Below are positions 51,234 through 59,625 of a stretch of DNA of 64,000 nt, piece by piece. Origin of the DNA: Fen-1273 sp035516035 (lineage in GTDB: Bacteria; Bacteroidota; Ignavibacteria; UBA10030; UBA6906). The notes below the pieces were generated by a model, which ran no database searches, was not told the origin of the DNA, and was given only the letters and a program-made list of their open reading frames with translations. Each line of letters opens with the position of its first letter. The first letter of the stretch is position 1. Location of the stretch: positions 1-64,000 of the forward strand of contig DATJAS010000029.1 in assembly GCA_035516035.1 (NCBI GenBank). The letters run 5' to 3'. The position numbers and the translations under genes were made by a program.

Positions 51234-52787
51234 ATGGGCAACCTGATAGTTCCGTTCATGATCATCCTGCTCGCGCTCGCGTTCATCATCGTCCTGCGCG
51301 TGATCGCAAGCCGCTACAAGAAAATACCGCCGAACGCCGTGGGTATCTTTTACGGGAGGAAGTACGCCTACAAGGACCCGGCGACGGGGAAAGAGCAGAT
51401 GCTCGGGTTCAAGGTGGTCGGAGGCGGCGGCCGGATCATTCTCCCGTTCGTGGAGTCTTATCAGGAAATGTCCACCGCCGCGTTCCAGACGGAGATCGAC
51501 GAGAAGGGGATCCCGAACAAGGACAACGTGAAGATCAACGTGAAGGGGGTCGCCACGTGCAAGATCTCGACGGTCCCGGAAGACCTGGTCAACGCCGCGC
51601 AGTCGTTCCTGGGAAAGGGGGAGGCGGAGATCAAGGTGTTCGTCCAGAACATCCTCAAGGGACACCTCCGGTCCATCATCGGGAAGCTCGATATCGACAG
51701 CCTGCTCAGGGAGCGCGACCAGTTTAACAGGAAGGTCGTCGAGGAGTCGGCAGAGGAGCTGCGCCGCCTCGGGATCCAGATCATCACGCTGGTCATCCAG
51801 GAGGTGGGCGACGAGTACGGCTACATCGACGCGCTCGGCAAGCGCGCGGTCGCGGAGGCCGTGCGGGACGCGAACATCAAGGTGGCCGAGGCGGACCGCG
51901 AGACCGCGATCCGCGTGAGCACCGCGCAGCGGGAGGCGGCGACCGTCCGGGCCGCGAACGAGGCGTCGATCGCGGAAGCGGAGATGGGGCGCGACATCAA
52001 GAAGGCGGAGTTCAAGGTGAAGACGGACACCAGGCGGGCGGAAGCGGACAAGGCGCTCGATATCGCGAACGCGGACCAGGAGAAGACGCTCCGCGTGAAA
52101 CAGGCGGACCGCGATGCGGCGGAGCGCGAGGCGCAGATCAAGGTGCAGGAGATGGAGGCCGTCCGGAAGCAGCGTGAGCTCGACGCCTCCGTGGTGAAGC
52201 AGGCGGAGGCGGAGCGGCAGAAGCGCGTGATCGACGCGGACGCGGCGCGGCAGGAGAAGATCCTCCAGGCGGAAGCGGAGATGCAGCGGCTGATGAAGGA
52301 GGCGGAAGGGAAGAAGAACGCCGACACGCTCCTGGGCGAAGGGGAAGCCGCGAAAACGCGCGCCACGCTCCTGGCGCTCGCCGACGGCGAGGCCGCGAAG
52401 AAGAAACAGGCGCTGGTCGCGGAGGCGGAAGGAACCGTTCAGCTCGCGGCGGCGTTGGCGAAGATGTCCACGGACGCGAAGCTGATCCTGGTCCTGGACC
52501 GGCTGCCGCTCCTGTTCGACAGGGGCGGAGACGCCCTCTCCAAGGTGGCGACGTCGGTCTTCTCGAGCGTCGCCGCGCCGTTCGGGAGCATCGACAAGAT
52601 CGAGATCGTCGACACGGGTTCAGGCCGCGGGCTCGAGCAGTTAAGCTCCGTGGTGCCGGGCACGGTGTTCCGCACCGTGGCGGCCGCGAAGGCCCAGGGG
52701 ATCGATATCTCGAAGATGCTCAAATTCCTCGGCGTCGATATCGAGGAGGCGCTGAAGAAGCTGGGCGACACCGAGAAAGCTGGTTAA
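51234..52787 (+). CDS. Flotillin-like SPFH-domain membrane protein
   Basis: The 517-residue protein has an N-terminal membrane anchor (IVPFMIILLALAFIIVLRVIA), an SPFH domain (about 30-200) and a long coiled coil (about 200-400) built of AEA-rich heptads such as ANIKVAEADRETAIRVSTAQ, followed by a short C-terminal domain. This is the flotillin/YqiK layout, found with an NfeD partner gene. Such proteins organise membrane microdomains. The ATG has GGGAG upstream. Confidence 0.92.
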   Translation: MGNLIVPFMIILLALAFIIVLRVIASRYKKIPPNAVGIFYGRKYAYKDPATGKEQMLGFKVVGGGGRIILPFVESYQEMSTAAFQTEIDEKGIPNKDNVKINVKGVATCKISTVPEDLVNAAQSFLGKGEAEIKVFVQNILKGHLRSIIGKLDIDSLLRERDQFNRKVVEESAEELRRLGIQIITLVIQEVGDEYGYIDALGKRAVAEAVRDANIKVAEADRETAIRVSTAQREAATVRAANEASIAEAEMGRDIKKAEFKVKTDTRRAEADKALDIANADQEKTLRVKQADRDAAEREAQIKVQEMEAVRKQRELDASVVKQAEAERQKRVIDADAARQEKILQAEAEMQRLMKEAEGKKNADTLLGEGEAAKTRATLLALADGEAAKKKQALVAEAEGTVQLAAALAKMSTDAKLILVLDRLPLLFDRGGDALSKVATSVFSSVAAPFGSIDKIEIVDTGSGRGLEQLSSVVPGTVFRTVAAAKAQGIDISKMLKFLGVDIEEALKKLGDTEKAG

Positions 52788-52825
52788 CTCACTCCATCAG
52801 TGTTCAACCGTCAAAGGACCCGTCA

Positions 52826-53320
52826 TTGCCCGATACCCCGGCACCGCCTGTCTACAACCTGGTTGAAGCCCACCCGAAAGCCATGGTGATTCACTGCAGC
52901 GATCCTCGCTTCCAGAAGGCCTTCAGGGATTTCATCATGAACGAGCTTCACCTGCAGGACGGGGAATATATCCCGTTCGTGGTTTCGGGCGGTGTGGCTG
53001 CGCTTTCGGAGCCGCTGAAGCTCCCCAAGGAATTCAAGTTCATGAAGGAGCGGATCGAGCTGTTCGCCGGGCTCTTCTCCTCGATTCATCGCGTCATCCT
53101 CATCAACCACGAGGACTGCCGGCACTATGACATGCTCAAGTCGACGCTCGGGTCGATCTTCCTCCAGCATGCGGCGCACATGACCGACAGGCAGATCAAG
53201 GACCTCAGGAACGTCGCCCGGGCGGTCATGGGTTTTGTGGCGCCGGGGTACCAGCTGGAGATGTACTACGCCAGGATTGTGAAGAATGGAGCAGCGAGGA
53301 TAGAATTCGAGAAGGTGTAG
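52826..53320 (+). CDS. Short beta-carbonic-anhydrase-like protein
   Basis: The 164-residue product has the zinc-site motifs of beta-carbonic anhydrases: HC24SDPR28F and the later H95-E-D-C98, with a GG pair (VSGGVAAL) between. It is shorter than typical enzymes (about 190-220 residues), lacking the usual N-terminal arm and the region before SGGVAA. It could be a true CO2 hydratase or a repurposed relative. The TTG at 52826 has AAAGGA seven bases upstream; an internal ATG at 52883 would cut into the first motif's lead-in. Confidence 0.72.
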   Translation: MPDTPAPPVYNLVEAHPKAMVIHCSDPRFQKAFRDFIMNELHLQDGEYIPFVVSGGVAALSEPLKLPKEFKFMKERIELFAGLFSSIHRVILINHEDCRHYDMLKSTLGSIFLQHAAHMTDRQIKDLRNVARAVMGFVAPGYQLEMYYARIVKNGAARIEFEKV

Positions 53321-53461
53321 TGGAGTCGGCGGACATGCGAATTCCCGGGGGAGTCGACCGCCCCGGCGGGGACCGGTTTCGCGCCTGTTAAACCGCCGCG
53401 CGGGGCTGCTGTCCAATATCTATCGTCCCACCATCATTCACCATCAGAGGACATCTCACCG

Positions 53462-55192
53462 ATGAAGCACACGATGACCAGGATCATCGTTCTTCTCTCA
53501 ATCGCCTCCTGCCCGGCGTGGGCCCAGATGATGCCCGCGGAGAAGATCGACACAGTCGCCCTCGCCAGGATCAAGGACGAGGGACTCAACCATTCCCACG
53601 TGATGGATATCCTGAGCACGCTGGCGGACGTGTACGGTCCGCGTCTCGGCTGGTCTCCGGAATTCAGGAAAGCCGCCGAGTGGGCGAGCGGCGAACTCAA
53701 AGGGTGGGGCGTCCAGAACGTCCATTTCCAGCACTGGGCCCCGCTCGGAAGGGGCTGGTCGCTCAGGAACTTCTCCGCGATGGTCGAATCTCCCGTCCCG
53801 TTCCCGGTGATCGCCTACCCGGCTGCCTGGTCTCCCGGCATCGACGACAGGGAAGCGGAGGCGGTCTACTTTAACGCGAAATCGATAGAGCAGTTCGATG
53901 CGTTCAAGGGAAAATTGAAAGGGAAGTTCGTTCTCATCTCCGCTCCCGAGGAGTTGAAGGCGCATTTCGAGCCGGCCGGCGAGCGGCTGGCGGATTCGGC
54001 GCTTCTCCGGATGGCGAACGCCGACATGGTCCAGGGGGCGAGGGGCGGGCGCCGCGGAGCGTTCGGCCGCTACCCGACCATCGATTCCATGTTTGCGGCG
54101 ATGCGGCGGTTCAGCCCGGAGGTCGACAGCCAGAGAGTGATCCAGCTCTGGGAGGCGTTCCAGGTCAACCCGCGCAAGCTCGAGTTCGCGGAGAAGGAGG
54201 GGGCGGCTGCGGTGATCACGGAAGGGCGCGGGGACGACGGCACGGTGCTCGTGCAGTCAGCGACCGTTCCACAGTCGCCGGACGTCCCGTACAACCAGAG
54301 GATGCAGCCGTACGATCCGAAGTCCCCGGAGATCGTCCCGCAGGTGGTCTTCGCCTCGGAGCATTACAACAGGATCGTCCGGATGATCGAGAAGGGTGAG
54401 CATGTGCGTCTCGCGATCAATCTGGAGGTCGCGACGACGAAAGCCGACTCGGGGTTCGACATTATTGGGGAAATCCCCGGCTCGGATCTCAAGGACGAGA
54501 TCGTCATGATCGGCGGCCATTTCGACAGCTGGCACAGCGGTACCGGGGCCACCGACAACGGGACGGGGACCGCCGCGTGCATGGAGGCGATGCGCATTCT
54601 CGAAACGCTCGCACAGAAAGACGGTCTCCGGCCGCGGCGGACAATCCGTATCGGTCTCTGGGGCTCGGAAGAGGAGGGGCTGATCGGCTCGAGGGAATAT
54701 GTCTCGGCCGTGCTCGGCAGGCGTGAAGGGGGAACTCCCGGCGCGTTCGGCGGTCCGGCGATGGGAGGGGAGCTCAGGACGACGCCCGAGTACGACAGGT
54801 TCTCCGTGTACATGAACCACGACAACGGGAGCGGCCGCATCCGGGGGATCTACCTTCAGGGGAACGAGGCGGCGCGGGGGATCTTCCGGAAGTGGTTCAC
54901 GGCGTACGGCGATCCGACCGCGCAGACGATCACGATTGAAAACACGGGCGGGACCGACCACCAGTCGTTTGACGCGATCGGCTTGCCCGGGTTCCAGTTC
55001 ATCCAGGATCCCCTCGAATATGACAGCCGCACGCACCATTACAATATGGACGTGTTTGACCGGGTGCAGGGGCCTGACATGAAACAGGCTGCCACGATCA
55101 TCGCGTTCTTCGCATACACCGCGGCCAACCGCGACGCGAAATTCCCGCGCAAGCCGATGCCCGGATCGGGGCCGCGCGCATCCTCGAACTGA
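53462..55192 (+). CDS. Exported M28-family metallopeptidase
   Basis: The 576-residue protein has a signal peptide (TRIIVLLSIASCPAWAQ), a PA-like inserted domain around KGKFVLISAPEELKAHF, and the M28 zinc site: GGHFDSWHSGTGATDNGTG, WGSEEEGLIGS and a late His in SRTHHYNMDV. M28 enzymes are aminopeptidases or carboxypeptidases acting on short peptides. The ATG has good spacing from an upstream purine-rich stretch (CATCAGAGGA). Confidence 0.88.
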   Translation: MKHTMTRIIVLLSIASCPAWAQMMPAEKIDTVALARIKDEGLNHSHVMDILSTLADVYGPRLGWSPEFRKAAEWASGELKGWGVQNVHFQHWAPLGRGWSLRNFSAMVESPVPFPVIAYPAAWSPGIDDREAEAVYFNAKSIEQFDAFKGKLKGKFVLISAPEELKAHFEPAGERLADSALLRMANADMVQGARGGRRGAFGRYPTIDSMFAAMRRFSPEVDSQRVIQLWEAFQVNPRKLEFAEKEGAAAVITEGRGDDGTVLVQSATVPQSPDVPYNQRMQPYDPKSPEIVPQVVFASEHYNRIVRMIEKGEHVRLAINLEVATTKADSGFDIIGEIPGSDLKDEIVMIGGHFDSWHSGTGATDNGTGTAACMEAMRILETLAQKDGLRPRRTIRIGLWGSEEEGLIGSREYVSAVLGRREGGTPGAFGGPAMGGELRTTPEYDRFSVYMNHDNGSGRIRGIYLQGNEAARGIFRKWFTAYGDPTAQTITIENTGGTDHQSFDAIGLPGFQFIQDPLEYDSRTHHYNMDVFDRVQGPDMKQAATIIAFFAYTAANRDAKFPRKPMPGSGPRASSN

Positions 55193-55418
55193 ATATCATT
55201 CCGCGGTGAGCCGCCGCGTCCGGCGACTCACCGCGGGTTCTCCCGCGGCTCCGGCCCGCAGCGACAATTCGCCGGAATCCGTGTTGATGCAGATCACGTC
55301 GGGGAAGAATACGCTCCGCGCCCGTTGACAATCGGAAGTGGTGTGCGTATGATAGCTCACCATTCCGTTTCAACTTCTGGCAACGCCTGAATCACCCACA
55401 ATCCCCCGGTGGACCCGC

Positions 55419-55715
55419 ATGGATTTCAGGAAGTTGTTGTTCGGCGCAGAGCCTGAACCGACCGTCAGAGTGCCCAGCGAGTTCGACGTCAAGATCGAGC
55501 GCAAGGTCAAGGACCAGATCGTGCGCTTTGATGCCCGCGTCAAGGGGTACTTTGTTCCGAAGGGAGGGAAAGCGGAATTCATCGCCGACGAGATCTACGT
55601 TCACGGCATGCCAAACGTGAACCTCAGGAACCAGTTCCCGGGTACCCTGAAAGATGTTCAGAAATACGCCCTCTCCGTGGAGTACCCGAAAGCCCTTGCC
55701 CGGAAGTTGCGCTAG
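55419..55715 (+). CDS. Small conserved-looking protein of unknown function
   Basis: The 98-residue product is rich in charged residues with a beta-like core (DVKIERKVKDQIVRFDARVK, GGKAEFIADEIYVHGMPNV). No signal peptide, membrane helix or known motif is seen. It stands between the M28 peptidase and the GH35 galactosidase with its own weak upstream region. Function unknown. Confidence 0.55.
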   Translation: MDFRKLLFGAEPEPTVRVPSEFDVKIERKVKDQIVRFDARVKGYFVPKGGKAEFIADEIYVHGMPNVNLRNQFPGTLKDVQKYALSVEYPKALARKLR

Positions 55716-55738
55716 TCTCCCCCCGGCGCCCCGGCAAT

Positions 55739-57562
55739 ATGCGTAGCGTCATCGTTGCACTGTGCATCGCCGCCGCGCCACTGGCGCTCAACGCCCGGCA
55801 GGCGGGGCACACGTTCGCGCTGGGCGCCCACGATTTTCTCCTCGACGGGAATCCCTTCCAGATTGTGAGCGGCGAGCTCCATCCCGCGCGGATTCCGCGC
55901 GAGTACTGGGCGCACCGTATCCGCATGGCTAAAGCGCTGGGATGCAACGCTGTCGCCGCGTACATTTTCTGGAACTACCACGAGCGGGAACAGGGGGTCT
56001 TCGATTTCTCAACCGGGAACCGCGATATCGCCGCCTTTATCCGCCTTGTGCAGGCGGAAGGGATGTACGTCCTTCTCCGCCCCGGCCCGTACGTCTGCGC
56101 GGAATGGGATTTCGGGGGGCTCCCCCCGTATCTGCTCCGCATCCCCGATATCAAAGTGAGGTGCAGCGACCCGAGATACATGGCCGCCGTGGACCGCTAC
56201 GTCACGCATCTCGCGGCGGTGGTCCGGCCCCTGCTCGTCACACACGGGGGGCCGGTGCTGATGGTGCAGATCGAGAACGAGTACGGGAGTTACGGCAACG
56301 ACAGGGCCTACCTGGAGGCGCTCCGTGCGATGTGGACCCGCGCGGGGATCGACGTCCCGTTCTATACCGCCGACGGGGCAAATGCCCCCATGCTCGAAGC
56401 GGGGAACATCGACGGCGCGGCCATCGGTCTTGATTCCGGCACGAACGACGGGGACTTCCTCGAAGCTGCGCGAAGGAATCCGGCGGTTCCGACATTTTCC
56501 AGCGAGACGTATCCCGGCTGGCTCACCCACTGGGGTGAGCAATGGGCCCGGCCGGACACTGCGGCGCTCTACGCGGGAGTGCGCTATCTCCTCTCGCACG
56601 GGAAGTCGTTCAACTTCTACGTGGTGCACGGGGGGACGAATTTCGGCTTCACCGCCGGGGCGAATTCCGGCGGGAGAGGATACGAGCCGCACGTGACGAG
56701 CTATGACTATGACGCCCCCGTGAACGAGCAGGGACGTCCGACCGCGAAGTTCTTCAGGTTGAGGGAGCTGATCGGCGCAGGGAGAGGCCCGCTTCCCCCG
56801 GTGCCCGATCCCGTCCCCGCGATGGAGATACCCCGCTTCGCGATGAACGAGTACTCCACGCTCTGGGCGAATCTCCCCGCCCCGGTGCACTCGGTCCAGC
56901 CTCAGCCGATGGAGGCCTACGGCCAGTACCAGGGGCTCATCCTCTACAGGACGACTCTTCTCGGGCGAAAGAGCGGGACGCTCACGCTCACCGATCTGCA
57001 TGACTATGCGCTGGTCTTCGTCGACGGCTCGTTCGTCGGAGCGCTGGACAGGCGCCTGGGAGAGAATACGATTGTCCTTCCCCCCTCGCGCAGCCGGATG
57101 CCCGTCCTGGAGATCCTCGTGGAGGCGATGGGGCGGATCAACTACGGGCCCGCGCTGATCGACCGGAAGGGGATCACGGAGCGCGTCACGCTCGACGGGA
57201 TGACGCTGATGAACTGGGACGTGTTCAACCTCCCGATGGACGAGGCGTACATCGCGTCGCTCCGGGAGGCACCCGCCGACTCGTCGCGCCGCTGCGCGTT
57301 CTTCAGGGGCTCATGCGTGCTGGATGAACCCGCCGATACGTTCCTGGATCTCTCTGGCTACGAAAAGGGGATCGTCTGGGTCAACGGGCACAATCTCGGG
57401 CGCTACTGGAACATCGGGCCGCAACAGAGGCTCTACTGCCCCGGGCCGTGGCTGAGGAAGGGGAAGAACGAAGTCATCGTGTTCGACCTGAGGGTCTCCG
57501 GGCCGGTTCCCGTCCGGGGACTCAGGACGCTGGAGGGACCGGCAGGGGAGGAGGGGAAGTGA
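55739..57562 (+). CDS. Exported GH35 beta-galactosidase
   Basis: The 607-residue protein has a signal peptide (SVIVALCIAAAPLALNA) and a family 35 catalytic domain: GELHPARIPREYWAHRIRMA, CNAVAAYIFWNYHE, the acid/base E181 in QIENEYGSYG and the nucleophile E256 in FSSETYPGWLTHWG. C-terminal beta domains (about 400-600) include WVNGHNLGRYWNIGPQQRLY. It would release galactose from galactans or oligosaccharides outside the cell. The last bases overlap the next gene (TGATG). Confidence 0.9.
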   Translation: MRSVIVALCIAAAPLALNARQAGHTFALGAHDFLLDGNPFQIVSGELHPARIPREYWAHRIRMAKALGCNAVAAYIFWNYHEREQGVFDFSTGNRDIAAFIRLVQAEGMYVLLRPGPYVCAEWDFGGLPPYLLRIPDIKVRCSDPRYMAAVDRYVTHLAAVVRPLLVTHGGPVLMVQIENEYGSYGNDRAYLEALRAMWTRAGIDVPFYTADGANAPMLEAGNIDGAAIGLDSGTNDGDFLEAARRNPAVPTFSSETYPGWLTHWGEQWARPDTAALYAGVRYLLSHGKSFNFYVVHGGTNFGFTAGANSGGRGYEPHVTSYDYDAPVNEQGRPTAKFFRLRELIGAGRGPLPPVPDPVPAMEIPRFAMNEYSTLWANLPAPVHSVQPQPMEAYGQYQGLILYRTTLLGRKSGTLTLTDLHDYALVFVDGSFVGALDRRLGENTIVLPPSRSRMPVLEILVEAMGRINYGPALIDRKGITERVTLDGMTLMNWDVFNLPMDEAYIASLREAPADSSRRCAFFRGSCVLDEPADTFLDLSGYEKGIVWVNGHNLGRYWNIGPQQRLYCPGPWLRKGKNEVIVFDLRVSGPVPVRGLRTLEGPAGEEGK

Positions 57563-58218
57563 TGCGCGTGCTTGCGTTTAGCGATCTGCACGGTTCAATC
57601 GATCTCGTCGAGCGGGTGCTCGTCCTTGAAAGGTCGTTTGACCTGGTGGTGCTGGCGGGGGACATCACGACCGCGGGGACGACATCCGAGATAACGAAGG
57701 CGATCGAGCGGGTCGGCGTTTTCCGCAAACCCGTGGTTGCGGTGGCGGGGAACATGGACCCGCTGCCGCTGGAGCGCGCGCTCGAGCGCCTCGGCGTCTC
57801 CATCGACTCGCGCGGTGCGGTCTTTGGCGACGCCGGGTTCTTCGGCGTCTCGGCGGCGCCCGAGTCCCCCATGCGCACGCCCAACGAGATCTCCGAGCGG
57901 GAGATCATGGACCGCGCGGAAGCCGGATGGAAGGCCGTTGCCGCCGCCCGGTGGAAAATCTTCGTCCCCCACGCATCTCCGCGGGACACGCTGCTCGACC
58001 TCACGCATTCCGGGGAACACGCAGGAAGCACCGCGGTGCGCGACTTTATCCTGCGGCGGAAGCCCGATGCCGTCATCTGCGGCCATATCCACGAGGCGCG
58101 CGGGATCGATACCATCAACGGCGTTCCCGCGGTCAACTGCGGCCCGGCGGGAAAAGGGTACTACGCGCTGGTGACGATCGGCGAGACCATCACGATGGAG
58201 AACCGGTCGCTGAAGTAG
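57562..58218 (+). CDS. Small metallophosphoesterase
   Basis: The 218-residue cytosolic protein has the phosphoesterase motifs in order: VLAFSDLHGS, VLAGDITTAG, VAGNMDP, FVPHASPR and ICGHIHEARG. This is the YfcE/MJ0936-like group of small phosphodiesterases. Its ATG overlaps the GH35 stop codon, so the two are co-translated, an unusual pairing whose meaning is unclear. Confidence 0.85.
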   Translation: MRVLAFSDLHGSIDLVERVLVLERSFDLVVLAGDITTAGTTSEITKAIERVGVFRKPVVAVAGNMDPLPLERALERLGVSIDSRGAVFGDAGFFGVSAAPESPMRTPNEISEREIMDRAEAGWKAVAAARWKIFVPHASPRDTLLDLTHSGEHAGSTAVRDFILRRKPDAVICGHIHEARGIDTINGVPAVNCGPAGKGYYALVTIGETITMENRSLK

Positions 58219-58230
58219 CGATTTGCGTTT

Positions 58231-58317
58231 GAGATTGCCACGCCAAAGAGCGGCGCCTGCGGCGCCGCAGGCGCCGTGACGCAAAGGACGCGCTTCGCGA
58301 AGGACGCTCTCAATGAC
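58231..58317 (-). repeat. Dispersed palindromic repeat, long subtype, inverted
   Basis: On the minus strand it reads GTCATTGAGAGCG ... GGCGTGGCAATCTC with the internal dyad CCTGCGGCGCCGCAGG, the same subtype as 4469-4554. It begins 12 bases after the phosphoesterase stop codon. Confidence 0.8.
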
Positions 58318-58322
58318 CTCCT

Positions 58323-58408
58323 GTCATCGCGAGGAGTGGCGCATCTGGCGCCACGACGAAGCGATCTCATCGAAGAGATCACACTCCCTGCTGTAGAGCC
58401 CGCCCCCC
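58323..58408 (+). repeat. Dispersed palindromic repeat, 86-bp subtype
   Basis: It starts GTCATCGCGAGGAGTGGCGC and is about 90 percent identical over 86 bases to the copy at 61951-62036. Together with the inverted copy five bases before it, it fills most of the 319-base gap between the phosphoesterase gene and the hgcA gene. Confidence 0.82.
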
Positions 58409-58425
58409 GCCCGGCAAAATTCCTC

Positions 58426-58460
58426 TTGACTCTTTGAAACATTCATCGTAATATTACGAT
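58426..58460 (+). promoter_or_regulatory. Promoter of the hgcA/arsR unit with ArsR-type operator
   Basis: TTGACT (58426-58431) and TAATAT (58449-58454) are spaced by 17 bases. The -10 lies inside the perfect 16-bp palindrome ATCGTAATATTACGAT (58445-58460). A nearly identical palindrome precedes arsC at 59965. An ArsR-type regulator bound here would block RNA polymerase; arsR is the next regulator gene downstream. Confidence 0.72.
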
Positions 58461-58537
58461 ATAATCAAGAGGGGGAAGTCTACGCTGGATTCTCCTGTAG
58501 CAACGCACCGAACCTGACTTTCTCGTAGCAGGACTTC

Positions 58538-59506
58538 ATGGAACCATCAGATCGACGTTGCGGATGCTCGAAGTCTCCGGACTCGATATCCGCTCCGGGC
58601 ATCGAAACAAGGCAGGAACGCTGTCAATCTGCCTCCAAACCTGCGTCTTCAGGTGTCCTTGATCGGAAGTTCGTCACGGGAATTGTCCGGACTCCGGCGG
58701 GGGAGATCCCGCAGGTATCCACGCGCCTGAGTACGCTCGACTATCTCGGAGCAATGCGAGCCCGGTGGGGCATCAGGAGGGATCAGTACAGGGTGAATCC
58801 CGGGCTCTATGCAATCGGGACGCCTGATGAACGATCAGACGTCCTTGTCACTGCCAACTACAAGCTCACGTTCGATACCGTACGCAGGAATCTCGCGGGC
58901 TTGAACGTGTGGCTGATGGTGCTCGACACCAGGGGCATCAATGTCTGGTGCGCAGCCGGGAAAGGGACATTTGGAACGGAGGAGGTTGTCCGAAGAATTC
59001 GGGCGACATCCCTTGAGAAAGTAGTTCTCCACAGACGGCTGATTCTCCCGCAATTGGGAGCGACCGGGGTTGCGGCACACCTGGTCAAGAAGGCGTCCGG
59101 TTTTGCCGTTCTCTTTGGGCCTGTCCGGGCAACTGACATTCAATCGTTCATCCGGGCCGATCACAAAGCTACGAAGCCGATGAGGCTGGTCACTTTCGGG
59201 TGGTTCGACAGGCTTGTCGTCACCCCGAACGATTTCTTGTTCGGCATCCGGTATCTGATTGCAGTCGTGCTCGCGTACGCGCTGCTTTCGAGCATCACAC
59301 GGAGCGGATTGTCGTTGGAGGGTGGAATCCGACAGGCGCCGATGGCCGCCGTGAACATAGGATTAAGCTATTTCGCCGGAATTGTTCTTACGCCTCTCTT
59401 GCTCCCGTTTATCCCCATTCGCATGTTCGCGTTCAAAGGATATGTCGTCGGTCTGGTACTCACCGGGATTCTGGCGGTGAGTGGTATGCTCAGCGATCTC
59501 GGTTAG
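58538..59506 (+). CDS. hgcA: HgcA-type corrinoid protein, 3'-truncated
   Basis: The 322-residue protein has the corrinoid-binding domain of HgcA (about 45-225), including the cap-helix motif N135-V-W-C138-A-A-G-K142; in characterised HgcA the motif Cys is the proposed cobalt ligand. Other family segments are PQVSTRLSTLDYLGAMRARW, YRVNPGLYAIGTP and VLHRRLILPQLGATGVAAH. The membrane part has only three helices (about 233-253, 267-293, 298-316), including GIVLTPLLLPFIPIRMFAFK; HgcA proteins usually have about five and an NFTG-type segment, both missing here. HgcA carries the methyl group in mercury methylation. A Cys-rich N-terminal extension (RRCGCSKS) is present. Alternatively it is an arsenic-linked HgcA paralog. 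Confidence 0.78.
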   Translation: MEPSDRRCGCSKSPDSISAPGIETRQERCQSASKPASSGVLDRKFVTGIVRTPAGEIPQVSTRLSTLDYLGAMRARWGIRRDQYRVNPGLYAIGTPDERSDVLVTANYKLTFDTVRRNLAGLNVWLMVLDTRGINVWCAAGKGTFGTEEVVRRIRATSLEKVVLHRRLILPQLGATGVAAHLVKKASGFAVLFGPVRATDIQSFIRADHKATKPMRLVTFGWFDRLVVTPNDFLFGIRYLIAVVLAYALLSSITRSGLSLEGGIRQAPMAAVNIGLSYFAGIVLTPLLLPFIPIRMFAFKGYVVGLVLTGILAVSGMLSDLG

Positions 59507-59603
59507 AGCCGGCGTGGGGTGTGCCGCGGCCATCCTCCAGGGTGTCCTGAAAAACACAGAACCCACCTGTGGTTGCTCCGGTGACAACATCAACTGCAAT
59601 TGA
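59481..59603 (+). pseudogene. Remnant of the HgcB ferredoxin C-terminus
   Basis: In the frame different from hgcA these bases encode about 40 residues: SAISVRAGVGCAAAILQGVL, then KNTEPTCGCSGDNINCN and a stop at 59601-59603. The order AIxV-x2-GVGCAAAI followed by a Cys-rich tail matches the end of HgcB, the two-cluster ferredoxin normally encoded right after hgcA. Both 4Fe-4S motifs are absent. The junction with hgcA is near 59488-59491. Confidence 0.65.
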
Positions 59604-59625
59604 GCTGACGGTCTGAAGCGAAGGT

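Noticed and set aside
55720..55740. GGCGCCCCGGCAAT just before the GH35 start as a repeat half
   Set aside because: It lacks the GA and the ATCTC end of the family and is short; kept as possible coincidence.
58538..59506. Calling the corrinoid protein a CO dehydrogenase/acetyl-CoA synthase gamma subunit
   Set aside because: The protein is shorter, has C-terminal membrane helices and the NVWCAAGK motif, and no Wood-Ljungdahl genes are nearby.
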